Below, one piece after another: positions 7,715-16,202 of a stretch of DNA of 23,471 bases. A program made the position numbers and the translations under genes. The notes below the pieces were generated by a model, which made no database searches, was not told where the DNA came from, and saw only the letters and a program-made list of their open reading frames with translations. The stretch comes from Candidatus Omnitrophota bacterium (GTDB taxonomy: Bacteria > Omnitrophota > Gorgyraeia > S143-82), in NCBI GenBank assembly GCA_027065215.1, contig JAMOOT010000007.1:1-23471 (forward strand), written 5' to 3'. Each line of letters opens with the position of its first letter. Within the stretch, counting starts at the first letter, position 1.

Positions 7715-9165
7715 TAACCCTGTCCCTCCTCTTCTCCTTCTAAATACTCTCTAACTACATCTGCTGCCAAATCGTAATTTTCCCCAACGACTTCTGTTAT
7801 ATCCGGTTCACGAGGACGTTTTACCTGTTTGGGCCTCACTTCGGCTACGGGTTTAGGCAAAGACTGCGATATTGTCTTAATGGTATTCTGTATCATCATA
7901 ATCGCAATCAATATAAGGACTATCCCTCCAATGTATTTTCCTACTTCCAAAACAGTTGACACCATCTGATCCTGATTGGCTCTCTTCTTTTCTTCTTCAA
8001 CTGCCGATTTATCAAAAGGCATTTCATTAATGGTTATCGTATCCCCTCTCTTTGGATTAAGCCCAACGGCCTGGCTCACTAAATCTTTTATCTTCTCCTT
8101 TTCCTCTTCCGAACGAGGGACATATTCCCTCTTGCCATCTTTGACCTCATACTTCCCATCAACTACCACTGCTACTGCTAAACGCTTTATATTCCCCGAA
8201 GACTCAACTATATGAGCAACTGTTCGACTTATCTCATAATTAGTAATCGTATGTTCCTTATTGCCCTGGCCATCAGAAGAGGGGATTGCCTCCCGAGAGG
8301 TCTCCTCACTTCGGGGAACCAACCCTTCAGGATCATACTTTTCTTCCGTTTTATCGATCTGAGTGAAATCAAGATCCGCATTCACCCTGACCAGGGCCTT
8401 CCCCGGCCCTAACACCCCTGCCAACATAGAACTTGCCTTCTGTTCTAAGTATTTCTCTACACTGCGTTTGATATCTAATTGAGCATCAGAAAGCCCTGCT
8501 GGAGAATCAAAACCACCATAGAGGAGATTACCGTAGGTATCTACCACCGTAACATTCTTCGGGGTAAGCCCCTCTACCGAACTCGCAACTAAATGTACTA
8601 TTGCCCGCAATTGGGACTTGGAGAGTCCTAACCCAGAATCAACGACTACGGATGCACTTGGGGGAATCCGTTCTTCTGCAAACAATTCCTGCTTAGGCAA
8701 CGCAAGATGTACCCGAGCCTGTCGAATTCCTTTAATAGAGGCTATCGTACGCGCCAATTCTCCCTCTAACGCCCGCTTATAATTTATCTGTTGGAGATAA
8801 TTGCTCGTACCTAATGGGGAATTTTTATCAAATATTTCATACCCAACACCTTTCCCCTCTGGAAGACCCTCTTGAGCCAAGGCAAGTCGCGCCTCATAGA
8901 CATACTTGCTGGGGACCATAATTACCGTCCCCTTCAATTTTACTGGAATATTCATCTCATCTAATTTTTGTCTCACCGCTGCAGCATCAGAAGCATCTAA
9001 ATTTGCATATAAGACAGTGAAATCTGGCTGAGACAACCATAACGCCATTGCAACAATCACCACCACAGAGGAAAAGAACACCAAGACCACACTTGCCTTC
9101 TGGGCTGGAGACATCTTAGAAAAGGCAAGGATAAACTGTCTAAAAATCTTAAGGATTTCATTCAT
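7714..9165 (-). CDS. fliF: Flagellar MS-ring protein FliF
   Basis: FliF builds the membrane ring that nucleates flagellar assembly. The 483-residue protein has transmembrane helix 1 at about 24-44 and a large periplasmic part with the ring-building motifs LYANLDASDAAAV and NYLQQINYKRALEGELARTI. It also has HLALPK and PPSASVVVDSGLGLSKSQL. Transmembrane helix 2 lies at about 411-427, followed by a cytoplasmic acidic tail whose final helix (DLAADVVREYLEGEEEG) is the FliG-binding element. Family lengths are usually 500-570, so this is a rather short but complete FliF. It is the first gene of the left block, preceded by a 169-base intergenic region with a candidate promoter. flgB, flgC and fliE, which usually precede fliF, are absent. 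Confidence 0.96.
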   Translation of the reverse strand: MNEILKIFRQFILAFSKMSPAQKASVVLVFFSSVVVIVAMALWLSQPDFTVLYANLDASDAAAVRQKLDEMNIPVKLKGTVIMVPSKYVYEARLALAQEGLPEGKGVGYEIFDKNSPLGTSNYLQQINYKRALEGELARTIASIKGIRQARVHLALPKQELFAEERIPPSASVVVDSGLGLSKSQLRAIVHLVASSVEGLTPKNVTVVDTYGNLLYGGFDSPAGLSDAQLDIKRSVEKYLEQKASSMLAGVLGPGKALVRVNADLDFTQIDKTEEKYDPEGLVPRSEETSREAIPSSDGQGNKEHTITNYEISRTVAHIVESSGNIKRLAVAVVVDGKYEVKDGKREYVPRSEEEKEKIKDLVSQAVGLNPKRGDTITINEMPFDKSAVEEEKKRANQDQMVSTVLEVGKYIGGIVLILIAIMMIQNTIKTISQSLPKPVAEVRPKQVKRPREPDITEVVGENYDLAADVVREYLEGEEEGQG

Positions 9166-9222
9166 ATAAACCTAATCCAACCCCCCAGTTTAAATAAAGA
9201 TAAAACCCCTTGATACCATTAG

Positions 9223-9231
9223 ATTATATCA
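9223..9231 (-). promoter_or_regulatory. Candidate extended -10 promoter for fliF operon
   Basis: On the minus strand the sequence reads TGATATAAT, an extended -10 element (TGn plus a perfect TATAAT at 9223-9228). It sits about 58 bases upstream of the fliF ATG, within the 169-base gap that follows the GGDEF gene. The -35 region about 17 bases upstream is weak (TTTTAG). Gap position and the extended -10 make it the best promoter candidate for the fliF-to-flgE run. Confidence 0.45.
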
Positions 9232-9241
9232 CACACTACAC

Positions 9242-9264
9242 TATACTAAAAATGAATCAGTATA
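9242..9264. promoter_or_regulatory. Inverted repeat over the -35 region upstream of fliF
   Basis: Perfect 6-bp arms TATACT (9242-9247) and AGTATA (9259-9264) are separated by 11 bases. One arm and part of the spacer cover where the -35 contact of the candidate fliF promoter would fall. This would fit a dimeric regulator site, but short A/T-rich arms can arise by chance. Confidence 0.25.
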
Positions 9265-9334
9265 AATCCTGAAAATAGAGGCAGACATTGCTTCGTTGGT
9301 TTAGCGTGAGATTAAGGTTATTAGATTATTAAGA

Positions 9335-11863
9335 CTATAAAGACTTAAAACAACTTAACAAGATCCCACCGACATCTTTCTCTCCACTTGTAGTAACTAC
9401 ATTATGCTTTGACTCTTCCCATAGATCATCAGCAAAACTTCGAATTGTTTGAATTTCATCAAAACTCAATTCTCTTTGTTTCTTGCTTACCAACTCGTTA
9501 TAGACAAATTCCGAAACATACCGCCTCAACCCCAAAATACTATCCATTTCTCTTTCAGATGCCCCCTCTAACACATTAAACCTACTCAAGATAAAAGAAA
9601 ACAATATGGCCTTCGTAGTTACATCAGTTTTTATTGAATCTAATTTGCTCAAATAGTGACAAATCTTACCCCTGCCTTTTATTCGATCACCCAAAATATC
9701 TTTTGCTATAGACAATGGAGTCTCTCCCGAATTAAGTCTTTCTACTATAATATTGAACAATTCCTCACCAAACTTAATAGCAGATGGATCAACACTAAGA
9801 TGTAGATCCGGAAGATAGATATCTTTCTCTCTATCCAAATTAGCCACTACTACCTTATTCCTTCCTGTTTCCTTGGCCCGATAAAGGGCCTCATCTGCCA
9901 TCTTTACCAATGACTCCAAGGCACTATCCTTTCCTGCCGACAAAAGCTGGGCAGGGGAGAAAAAGGAGACACCTAAACTCACTGTCACCTTTAATTCTGT
10001 CCCATCTTTGAGCCTTATAGTCTCCTGCTCAATCCTCTTCCGAATCCTTTCAGCAACTCTTTGTGCCTTAGAGAGGTCCGTACCAGGCAAGATCGCAACA
10101 AACTCCTCTCCACCCCATCTGCCTACGATATCAGATTCCCTGACTGTTTCCCTAAGCAACTCAGAGACCCTTTGCAAAACCAAATCCCCAACATCGTGCC
10201 CATATGTATCATTTACCTTCTTGAAATGGTCAATATCCAACAAAATAGCAGAGATACCCACATTATCCTTCTTTCTCACTTCTCTATTAAATTCCATACT
10301 GAATAGTTTCTCGAGATGCCCTCTTACAAATAAGCCAGTCAAACTGTCTGTTGCCATCTCTTTTATCTTACCCATCTCTATCATCCCCAGTATTTCCACA
10401 AACCTTAGCACCTCTATAAACTCCTGACCTATTTCCCCGTTCTGAGAACCAATTCTTGCATGTCGCACAGAGATTACATCCCCGCTTTTAACGGCAATTA
10501 TATACTCCTCCTTATTTCCCCTGTTCTTCAATACCCATAGGCCATCGGAAGATAAATCGTTAGAGACTTGCCAATTACCCTGCGCCACATTTCCATTATT
10601 TAGGAGATGTTCGATCATCACCTCTACTTCATTTGGAACTGGCATTGATTCATCCAAAGGGACCAAGCGATTGTCTTCCCAAACCCATCCATAATCTATG
10701 TCCACCCCATAATATTTTCCTACAGCCCGCTCAATTTTTAAGATTATTCTCTGCACATCCATTGTAACATCCTCTACTTCCTTATTTCCCAGAACCAACC
10801 AATCCAGGAAGGGAGAAGATTTGGTTCCTTGAAACATGATATCCTTCACATCCTCACCTCCCAGAAGCAACAACTCAACTATCCCAGGAAACATCAACGC
10901 AGCCAATCGCTCAGGATAGCGGCCAAAGACCTCTCCCATAAGCCTAAACTCTAATTCAGGACTTTCTCTCATCTTATCTACAGAAAGATTATACGTACTG
11001 GTTTCCCCTGTATTTAATCGACTCTTTTTACCAACCTCTTCACCAACCGTCTTCACTATATTCGGATCCACAGACAGATCCACACCACCACTGACAACAA
11101 ATCGGCCATCCATATACCTAACTCCCGACTGATACAACCATGCATACTCATTCAACTTATCTCGAAGAAGATATCTTCGTCTGACTGGCAAGGTAGAAGA
11201 AAGTCGAGGAATGATACATAAAAAAACACCTAAGAATGAAGGGGTATCTTTAAAATTAGACAATACCCACCACCGCAAAACAGATAGCCTGAAGAGTTCA
11301 CGCAAGTTTGAAAATTGCTCACTTGTATTTATAATATGGTTTAACCTCGGAATAACCCTTTTTCTAATTAAATCTGCAAGTCTTGGATGGCCAGATAAAT
11401 TAAATTTAACAGCAAGGTTTAATCCAACAATCTTTATGCCATTTTTACTCTGTATCACATTAACATCCTTTAAGACAATCCAAAACCTTGGCATAGCACA
11501 TAAATTGCCTTCGGTGGGAAACTCGCTGAATAAATCCATAACTGCCCTCTTTAAACGGAGATCTGCATCCAACAAGATTATTCCTACCTTTTTATTTAAC
11601 AATCCATCTCCCAACAGATCCAACTCACTCGAGTCTATAGACAAGTTAACCCATAGATCACGATCTTGCGTCCCCAACAACTCAAAAAACATCTTTGCAA
11701 TCTCATCTCTTTTCTCACTGCCTATCTGAGCCCCCCATAGAAACCTAATAATACCTTTATCTTGAGAGACTAATAGACCATCTACAATCGCAGTATTCCC
11801 AAATCGAAGACCTATAAAAAGGAAACACAAGCCAAATACAATGACACTTAACCTTCTAAACAC
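9335..11863 (-). CDS. GGDEF diguanylate cyclase with large uncharacterised N-terminal region
   Basis: An 842-residue protein likely to make cyclic di-GMP from two GTP. The GGDEF domain (about 505-677) begins DSLTGLFVRGHLEKLF and contains ILLDIDHFKKVNDTYGHDVG. The catalytic A-site is GGEEF (584-588), and five residues before it is an intact inhibitory I-site RESD (575-578). The first 500 residues start with a hydrophobic segment (about 4-20) and include DLWVNLSIDSSELDLL, IILLDADLRLK, PRFWIV and VVSGGVDLSVDP. These recall a domain common in large proteins of candidate phyla such as Omnitrophota (from memory). A 165-residue unknown tail follows GGDEF. I chose the GTG at 11863 because GGAGGA lies 7 bases upstream; an in-frame ATG at 11896 has no Shine-Dalgarno. 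Its place among flagellar genes suggests control of motility, which is inference. Confidence 0.88.
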   Translation of the reverse strand: MFRRLSVIVFGLCFLFIGLRFGNTAIVDGLLVSQDKGIIRFLWGAQIGSEKRDEIAKMFFELLGTQDRDLWVNLSIDSSELDLLGDGLLNKKVGIILLDADLRLKRAVMDLFSEFPTEGNLCAMPRFWIVLKDVNVIQSKNGIKIVGLNLAVKFNLSGHPRLADLIRKRVIPRLNHIINTSEQFSNLRELFRLSVLRWWVLSNFKDTPSFLGVFLCIIPRLSSTLPVRRRYLLRDKLNEYAWLYQSGVRYMDGRFVVSGGVDLSVDPNIVKTVGEEVGKKSRLNTGETSTYNLSVDKMRESPELEFRLMGEVFGRYPERLAALMFPGIVELLLLGGEDVKDIMFQGTKSSPFLDWLVLGNKEVEDVTMDVQRIILKIERAVGKYYGVDIDYGWVWEDNRLVPLDESMPVPNEVEVMIEHLLNNGNVAQGNWQVSNDLSSDGLWVLKNRGNKEEYIIAVKSGDVISVRHARIGSQNGEIGQEFIEVLRFVEILGMIEMGKIKEMATDSLTGLFVRGHLEKLFSMEFNREVRKKDNVGISAILLDIDHFKKVNDTYGHDVGDLVLQRVSELLRETVRESDIVGRWGGEEFVAILPGTDLSKAQRVAERIRKRIEQETIRLKDGTELKVTVSLGVSFFSPAQLLSAGKDSALESLVKMADEALYRAKETGRNKVVVANLDREKDIYLPDLHLSVDPSAIKFGEELFNIIVERLNSGETPLSIAKDILGDRIKGRGKICHYLSKLDSIKTDVTTKAILFSFILSRFNVLEGASEREMDSILGLRRYVSEFVYNELVSKKQRELSFDEIQTIRSFADDLWEESKHNVVTTSGEKDVGGILLSCFKSL

Positions 11864-11921
11864 CTTTATTTCCTCCTTTTTTGAGATTAATCGCATTACT
11901 ATATCTTATGTTTATAGTTTA

Positions 11922-11950
11922 ATTATATTTTTAAAAATAATCAAAATCAA
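11922..11950 (-). promoter_or_regulatory. Sigma70-type promoter for the GGDEF gene
   Basis: On the minus strand a TTGATT -35 box (11945-11950) is followed by exactly 17 bases and a perfect TATAAT -10 box (11922-11927). Predicted initiation near 11915 gives a leader of about 50 bases ending in the strong GGAGGA Shine-Dalgarno and the GTG at 11863. It lies in the 90-base A/T-rich gap after the second fliM. This suggests the diguanylate cyclase can be expressed independently of the upstream operon. Confidence 0.55.
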
Positions 11951-11986
11951 CCCTATTATATTGGAGAAGAATTGTGTTTTCTCTAA

Positions 11987-12931
11987 CTACTTATTACACA
12001 GTTTCAACACCTTTCTGCCAGATTCATTTTGCCAACAGACCTGATGTATTCTTTTGCCCTCTAAATAAAGATCTACTGTTGGCTCGGCCTTCTTATCCAA
12101 GACAATGACATCGCCTTCCTTAAGAGCAAGAATATCCCTTAAATCCAATTTTACCTTATCCAGTACTCCCCGCATAACAGAAGGGACCAAAAGGAGATTC
12201 ATCCTCCACTTGTGCTTTAATTCCGGTTTTGAGACCTTTCCTTGCTGGCGTTTAAGCAAGGCTGGGATGAACGGCTCTAAAAAATTGATTGGGTAACATA
12301 TACTCAATATCCCATGGGCATCTCCCATTCGCATATCAAAACATACCAATAACACCAGTTCGTTCGGGGCAAGTACCTGGGCAAAGTAAGGATTACTTTC
12401 TCTGTCTATTACCTTTGGGCGGAAATCCACCACAGGGCTCCAAACAGACTTTAACTCTGAAAGTATTTTATCTATTATCCGCTGGGCTACTACCCACTCT
12501 ATTTCGGTAAGTTCTCGATTTGGCTGGCTCACTGGGACAGAACTTCCTCCCATCAAGCGGTCTATTATCACCAGCAATATGCTTGGATTTATCTCCACCA
12601 CCAATTTACCCTTTATAGGTGGGCATTCCACTACATTAAAGCATGTTAACAACGGTACAGACAATAAAAACTCTTGATATGTCAACTGATCTATTGAAGA
12701 AATAGAAACATCCAATACAGTGCGAGTATATCCTGCAATGGCCAAAGAAAGACTTCGGGCAAAACTTTCATGCATAGCCCTGATTCGCCGCAAACCTTCC
12801 TTAGGGAACCTTTCTGGGTTACGGAAATCGTAGACACGTGCCTTACGTTTGCGCAACTCCTCTGGAGTTACCTTCTTGCTCCTCGAAAGAAGGGCATCTA
12901 TCTCTTCTTGAGAGAGTATCTTATCTGGCAT
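11987..12931 (-). CDS. fliM: Flagellar motor switch protein FliM, copy with CheY-binding N-terminus
   Basis: A 314-residue FliM, the C-ring protein that receives CheY-P and passes the switch signal to FliG. The N-terminus carries the CheY-P docking motif LSQEEIDALL (6-15), a flexible linker, then VYDFRNPERFPKEGLRRIRA (33-52) and the CheC-like middle domain. The C-terminus is a SpoA domain (VKLDLRDILALKEGDVIVLD). In the middle domain the usual FliG-binding GGxG loop reads GGSS (128-131), so the last glycine is lost. It is divergent from the other FliM in this window and starts 4 bases after the GH57 gene, with a GAGG Shine-Dalgarno inside that gene's end. Its location away from fliN and fliL is unusual. 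Confidence 0.92.
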   Translation of the reverse strand: MPDKILSQEEIDALLSRSKKVTPEELRKRKARVYDFRNPERFPKEGLRRIRAMHESFARSLSLAIAGYTRTVLDVSISSIDQLTYQEFLLSVPLLTCFNVVECPPIKGKLVVEINPSILLVIIDRLMGGSSVPVSQPNRELTEIEWVVAQRIIDKILSELKSVWSPVVDFRPKVIDRESNPYFAQVLAPNELVLLVCFDMRMGDAHGILSICYPINFLEPFIPALLKRQQGKVSKPELKHKWRMNLLLVPSVMRGVLDKVKLDLRDILALKEGDVIVLDKKAEPTVDLYLEGKRIHQVCWQNESGRKVLKLCNK

Positions 12932-12935
12932 ATTA

Positions 12936-15338
12936 TTATACCCTCACCCTTATTTTCTTACCTAACTCCTGCCACAATACCATTAGGTCTGGTAATATCT
13001 TATCCCGATGTTCCTTATTATACTGTATAAAGACATTTTGTATATCCCAGAGGTTTACTTGTATCTTTACCCTATCAAGTATATCCATCAATTTCAATAA
13101 ATCAGATAAAACCTCTCTATCTATTTCCACTCGCAATCTATCCGTTAAGTCATCAAGTATATCTTCTATCCTATCCTTTATCTGCCCAATTTCTAATGAG
13201 ACCTCATAACGTTCCATTTCAGATAGAACAGACACTACTTGGGAATAGGTGTCATCATCAAGGCTTCGCCGAGAAAGCAATTGTTTCAGCCTGCGATTTA
13301 GAACCCGTTGAATAACAACTGTGAGACCAAACGGCAGGGAATAGTTTAGTTCCCGAAGGCCCTGAAAAAACATCTGATAGGCATCAAATAAAGATTCGAA
13401 TGTCTCTTCAAAATGAACCAATGTCTCTCTCACTATCTGATCCAATATCTTTTGACGTTCATCCATTAAAACTATATCCATTCCATAGTAGGCCTTCCCG
13501 AAATAATTATCCATCGAACGAATCAATTCAGTAAGGTTATGCCCTTTAAAGACATCCGAGACAGTAGTAATAAATGCATCGAACAAAACATCATCAAATT
13601 TTTCTTTCAACGAACACCTAACATCATGAGCCCCTGTATAGAGTACTGCATACTCATAACTCTTTTCCATCTCCGTGGGGATAAAAGAGACCCGAAGTCG
13701 ACCAACACATATCTGATAGTCATTAAACATATCCCGATAAAACTCCTCATTATCTACGGTATACGTATAAATCCTTTGTGTCCTTTCTTCTGCTGGGATA
13801 AACGTGTTATAAATAGCAAAATGGGCCGATATTTCTTTTAGACCACTTCTTCGTGTCTTAGCAAAATTATGGTATATCCAAGCGCCATCCTGAAATTCTG
13901 GAATGTTACTCTTGGCCTTAGAGAGAATAGCAAGATATTCATCTTCTATTCCACCATAGCCTAAGGATTCTAACAATTCAATACACCTTACCGCATAACT
14001 CAACACCTGGACAGGCTCTATACCAGATATCTCATCAAAAAACCAGGCACAACTGGTAAAGATAAACAAAGAATATTTACCTGCCTCTAACAAAGTAAAG
14101 AGTTCTATTCTTTCTTTTTTTGTCAATTCTCGACCTATTTTCTCCCTCAACCACTCTTCTCGTGTATGTGGCCTAAGAATAAGATCTACATAGTCCAATA
14201 ATAAACTATCCGGATCACCATATTTTTTAAGCCGTTCTGAGAGAATCTCATCTGTCTTTTTTCTCAAAAAATCCATAGATTCTCTCAATGGTGCCCGCCA
14301 TTTCTGATTCCATCTACCATCGCCTGCTCCAACTTTGCATCCGCAATCATTTCTCCACCGTTCCACTCCATGGGCACAACTCCAAGAGGTGTTCTCCCAT
14401 ATTTCGACTTCCAATTGTGGAGGAAACATCTCCAAAAACGCTGCATAATTGGTAATCTTTACCTCTCTATTATCCATTGCCCGTCGTAGGGCATAAGCAA
14501 GTCCCATCTCACCAAACTTGTGATGATGCCCATAGGTCTCACCATCCGTTGCAACGTTTACCAAAACAGATTCCATTCCCTCTAACACCGGTGCATTAGC
14601 AACAGCAACTAAACGTCGATATAAGGCCTCCCCACTATTTAATAGGCCACCAAATGCAAGATCCTGGGCAATTGGACCATCATAAAAGAACAAAATTATG
14701 GACTTACCTCCCGGCAATCGACATAGGTAAGGATACCGTCCATCAATCCCTCCCTGCACATCCTTCCATTTTTTGTCACCCAATCTTCTCCAGCGTTTGG
14801 CTTGATATGGAGATAAGATGGTAAACTTAATTCCATAATCTGCTAAAACTTCCAATGTCTCTATGTCAACCGCTGTCTCTGCAAGCCACATCCCTTCAGG
14901 ATCACGGTGAAAGTGGTACCGAAAATCCTCTATTGCCCATCTAACCTGAATCTCTTTATCCTTGCGGGTGGCTAAAGGCATAATTATGTGGTTGTAAACC
15001 TGTGCAATTGCATTTCCATGTCCGTTATTCCGATGCATACTGGCAGTATCAGCCTCTATTATCTTGCGATAAGTAGAGGGAGAATTCCTCTCAAGCCAAC
15101 GCATTAAAGTGGGGCCAAAGTTAAAACTTATATATTCGTAATTATTCACTACATCAATAATAAACTGCTCTCCATCTAATATTCTGGCAGCAGTATTAGG
15201 AGTATAACATTCAGCATCTATCCTTTGATTCCAGTCATGGTAAGGATAAGCACTTTCTTGGCGTTCGATTATATCCAACCACGGATTTTCCCTCGGAGGT
15301 TGATAAAAGTGACCATGGATACAAATATACTTTTCCAT
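12936..15338 (-). CDS. Glycoside hydrolase family 57-type protein (GH57 with C-terminal extension)
   Basis: An 800-residue cytoplasmic-looking protein (no signal peptide) of the GH57 alpha-glucan-active superfamily. The N-terminal motif is ICIHGHFYQPPRENPW (5-20). The nucleophile region is GMWLAETAVDIETLEVLADY (149-168) with Glu154 as the candidate nucleophile, and the acid-base region is ATDGETYGHHHKFGE (263-277) with Asp265 as the candidate. A Cys-rich stretch, CAHGVERWRNDCGC, follows. The long helical C-terminal half resembles the DUF3536-type extension of this subfamily, as far as I recall. Substrate is unknown; alpha-1,4-glucan hydrolysis or transfer is the family expectation. The ATG overlaps the GspI-like gene by one base (TAATG), so it is co-translated with pseudopilin genes, which is odd company. 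Confidence 0.88.
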   Translation of the reverse strand: MEKYICIHGHFYQPPRENPWLDIIERQESAYPYHDWNQRIDAECYTPNTAARILDGEQFIIDVVNNYEYISFNFGPTLMRWLERNSPSTYRKIIEADTASMHRNNGHGNAIAQVYNHIIMPLATRKDKEIQVRWAIEDFRYHFHRDPEGMWLAETAVDIETLEVLADYGIKFTILSPYQAKRWRRLGDKKWKDVQGGIDGRYPYLCRLPGGKSIILFFYDGPIAQDLAFGGLLNSGEALYRRLVAVANAPVLEGMESVLVNVATDGETYGHHHKFGEMGLAYALRRAMDNREVKITNYAAFLEMFPPQLEVEIWENTSWSCAHGVERWRNDCGCKVGAGDGRWNQKWRAPLRESMDFLRKKTDEILSERLKKYGDPDSLLLDYVDLILRPHTREEWLREKIGRELTKKERIELFTLLEAGKYSLFIFTSCAWFFDEISGIEPVQVLSYAVRCIELLESLGYGGIEDEYLAILSKAKSNIPEFQDGAWIYHNFAKTRRSGLKEISAHFAIYNTFIPAEERTQRIYTYTVDNEEFYRDMFNDYQICVGRLRVSFIPTEMEKSYEYAVLYTGAHDVRCSLKEKFDDVLFDAFITTVSDVFKGHNLTELIRSMDNYFGKAYYGMDIVLMDERQKILDQIVRETLVHFEETFESLFDAYQMFFQGLRELNYSLPFGLTVVIQRVLNRRLKQLLSRRSLDDDTYSQVVSVLSEMERYEVSLEIGQIKDRIEDILDDLTDRLRVEIDREVLSDLLKLMDILDRVKIQVNLWDIQNVFIQYNKEHRDKILPDLMVLWQELGKKIRVRV

Positions 15339-15688
15339 TACTCTACAAGACGCTTTATGTAAACAAATTTCTCTTCTCTAATATGTGCCTTATCTTGCCA
15401 CCGAATAATCACATTATACTGTTTCAAAGTCCCTTTTGGCAGGCCCGGGGCAGAATAATCCTCTTTCACTACCTGCCAACTATAAGGGCCTTCTTTGCCA
15501 TGGCCTTCTTCTTGAACTCCCGCCTTTATTTCCTCTACTTTCTTTTGCCCCAAAACTGCCACATCGGTCCACATCTTTGCTCGAGAAGCACTTCTCATCC
15601 CAGCATTAAAAGCAGGGATCAATCCAATAACACCGATAACCATTATAAAACTTGCAATCAAAACTTCAAGCAAACTGAATCCATTCAT
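15338..15688 (-). CDS. GspI-like minor pseudopilin
   Basis: A 116-residue type II secretion/type IV pilus-class minor pseudopilin. It has a very short leader and the prepilin peptidase site MNG|FSLLEVLIASFIMVIG, with Glu at mature position 5, followed by the hydrophobic assembly helix. The C-terminal part contains GQKKVEEIKAG, YSWQVV and YNVIIRWQDKAH, the pattern of GspI proteins. It overlaps the GspJ-like gene upstream by four bases (ATGA) and the GH57 gene downstream by one base. No other T2SS gene (ATPase, secretin, GspF, major pseudopilin) is in the window, so these minor pseudopilins must work with parts encoded elsewhere, if they are functional. Confidence 0.85.
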   Translation of the reverse strand: MNGFSLLEVLIASFIMVIGVIGLIPAFNAGMRSASRAKMWTDVAVLGQKKVEEIKAGVQEEGHGKEGPYSWQVVKEDYSAPGLPKGTLKQYNVIIRWQDKAHIREEKFVYIKRLVE

Positions 15689-16200
15689 CTCGCCATCACC
15701 TCGTATTCCAAATCATATTTTCTTGGATATCCTTTCCATTTTATCTCCAACTTCACCCTTTCTGGAAGGCCATCAGTAGGGCAATGATCTTGCCATCCTC
15801 CATTATAGAAAGAAAATTTAACATCTTCCAATCCATCGACAAATACCTCTCCCTCCGTCTGTTTGGACAAATCTCCATCACTATCCCATTGGACCTCACG
15901 ATACAGTTTATCTCCTTCTTGCTTATATCGTATTTCACTCACCTTAAAATCCCTCCCCCGTCGTCGTAAAGAAAAAAAGGCAAAATCTTTAGAATTACCC
16001 TCACATCGAAGATACATACTGCTTATATCACGAGAAAGGGTTGAGGCCAATTCCCTTATTCTTTCACGCATCTCAGATTGGGTTGCCCCACGCGAAAATG
16101 TTCGACTAAATTGACGGAGGAGCAAATAAGAACTGGCAATAATAAAGGCAAAGATACTTACTGCTATCAAAAGTTCAACCAATGTCATTCCATTCTTCAT
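15685..16200 (-). CDS. GspJ-like minor pseudopilin
   Basis: A 171-residue prepilin-like protein with leader MKNG|MTLVELLIAVSIFAFI, a conserved Glu at mature position 5, and one hydrophobic N-terminal helix. The C-terminal part has VDGLEDVKFSFYNGGWQDHC followed by LPERVKLEIKW, the characteristic GspJ block in which a Trp-containing loop precedes the LPxxVxLxI strand. GspJ sits with GspI and GspK at the tip of the T2SS pseudopilus. The gene starts two bases after the fliP stop with no clear Shine-Dalgarno, so it probably depends on translational coupling to fliP. It occupies the place where fliQ is normally found. Confidence 0.85.
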   Translation of the reverse strand: MKNGMTLVELLIAVSIFAFIIASSYLLLRQFSRTFSRGATQSEMRERIRELASTLSRDISSMYLRCEGNSKDFAFFSLRRRGRDFKVSEIRYKQEGDKLYREVQWDSDGDLSKQTEGEVFVDGLEDVKFSFYNGGWQDHCPTDGLPERVKLEIKWKGYPRKYDLEYEVMAR

Positions 16201-16202
16201 TC

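Noticed and set aside
11211..11729. Plus-strand open frame of 172 codons
   Set aside because: It is antisense to the GGDEF protein gene, with low-complexity composition and no family resemblance.
12932..12938. TATAATA just upstream of the second fliM ATG
   Set aside because: It contains the stop codon of the GH57 gene and lies between the Shine-Dalgarno and the start, so it cannot act as a -10 for that gene.
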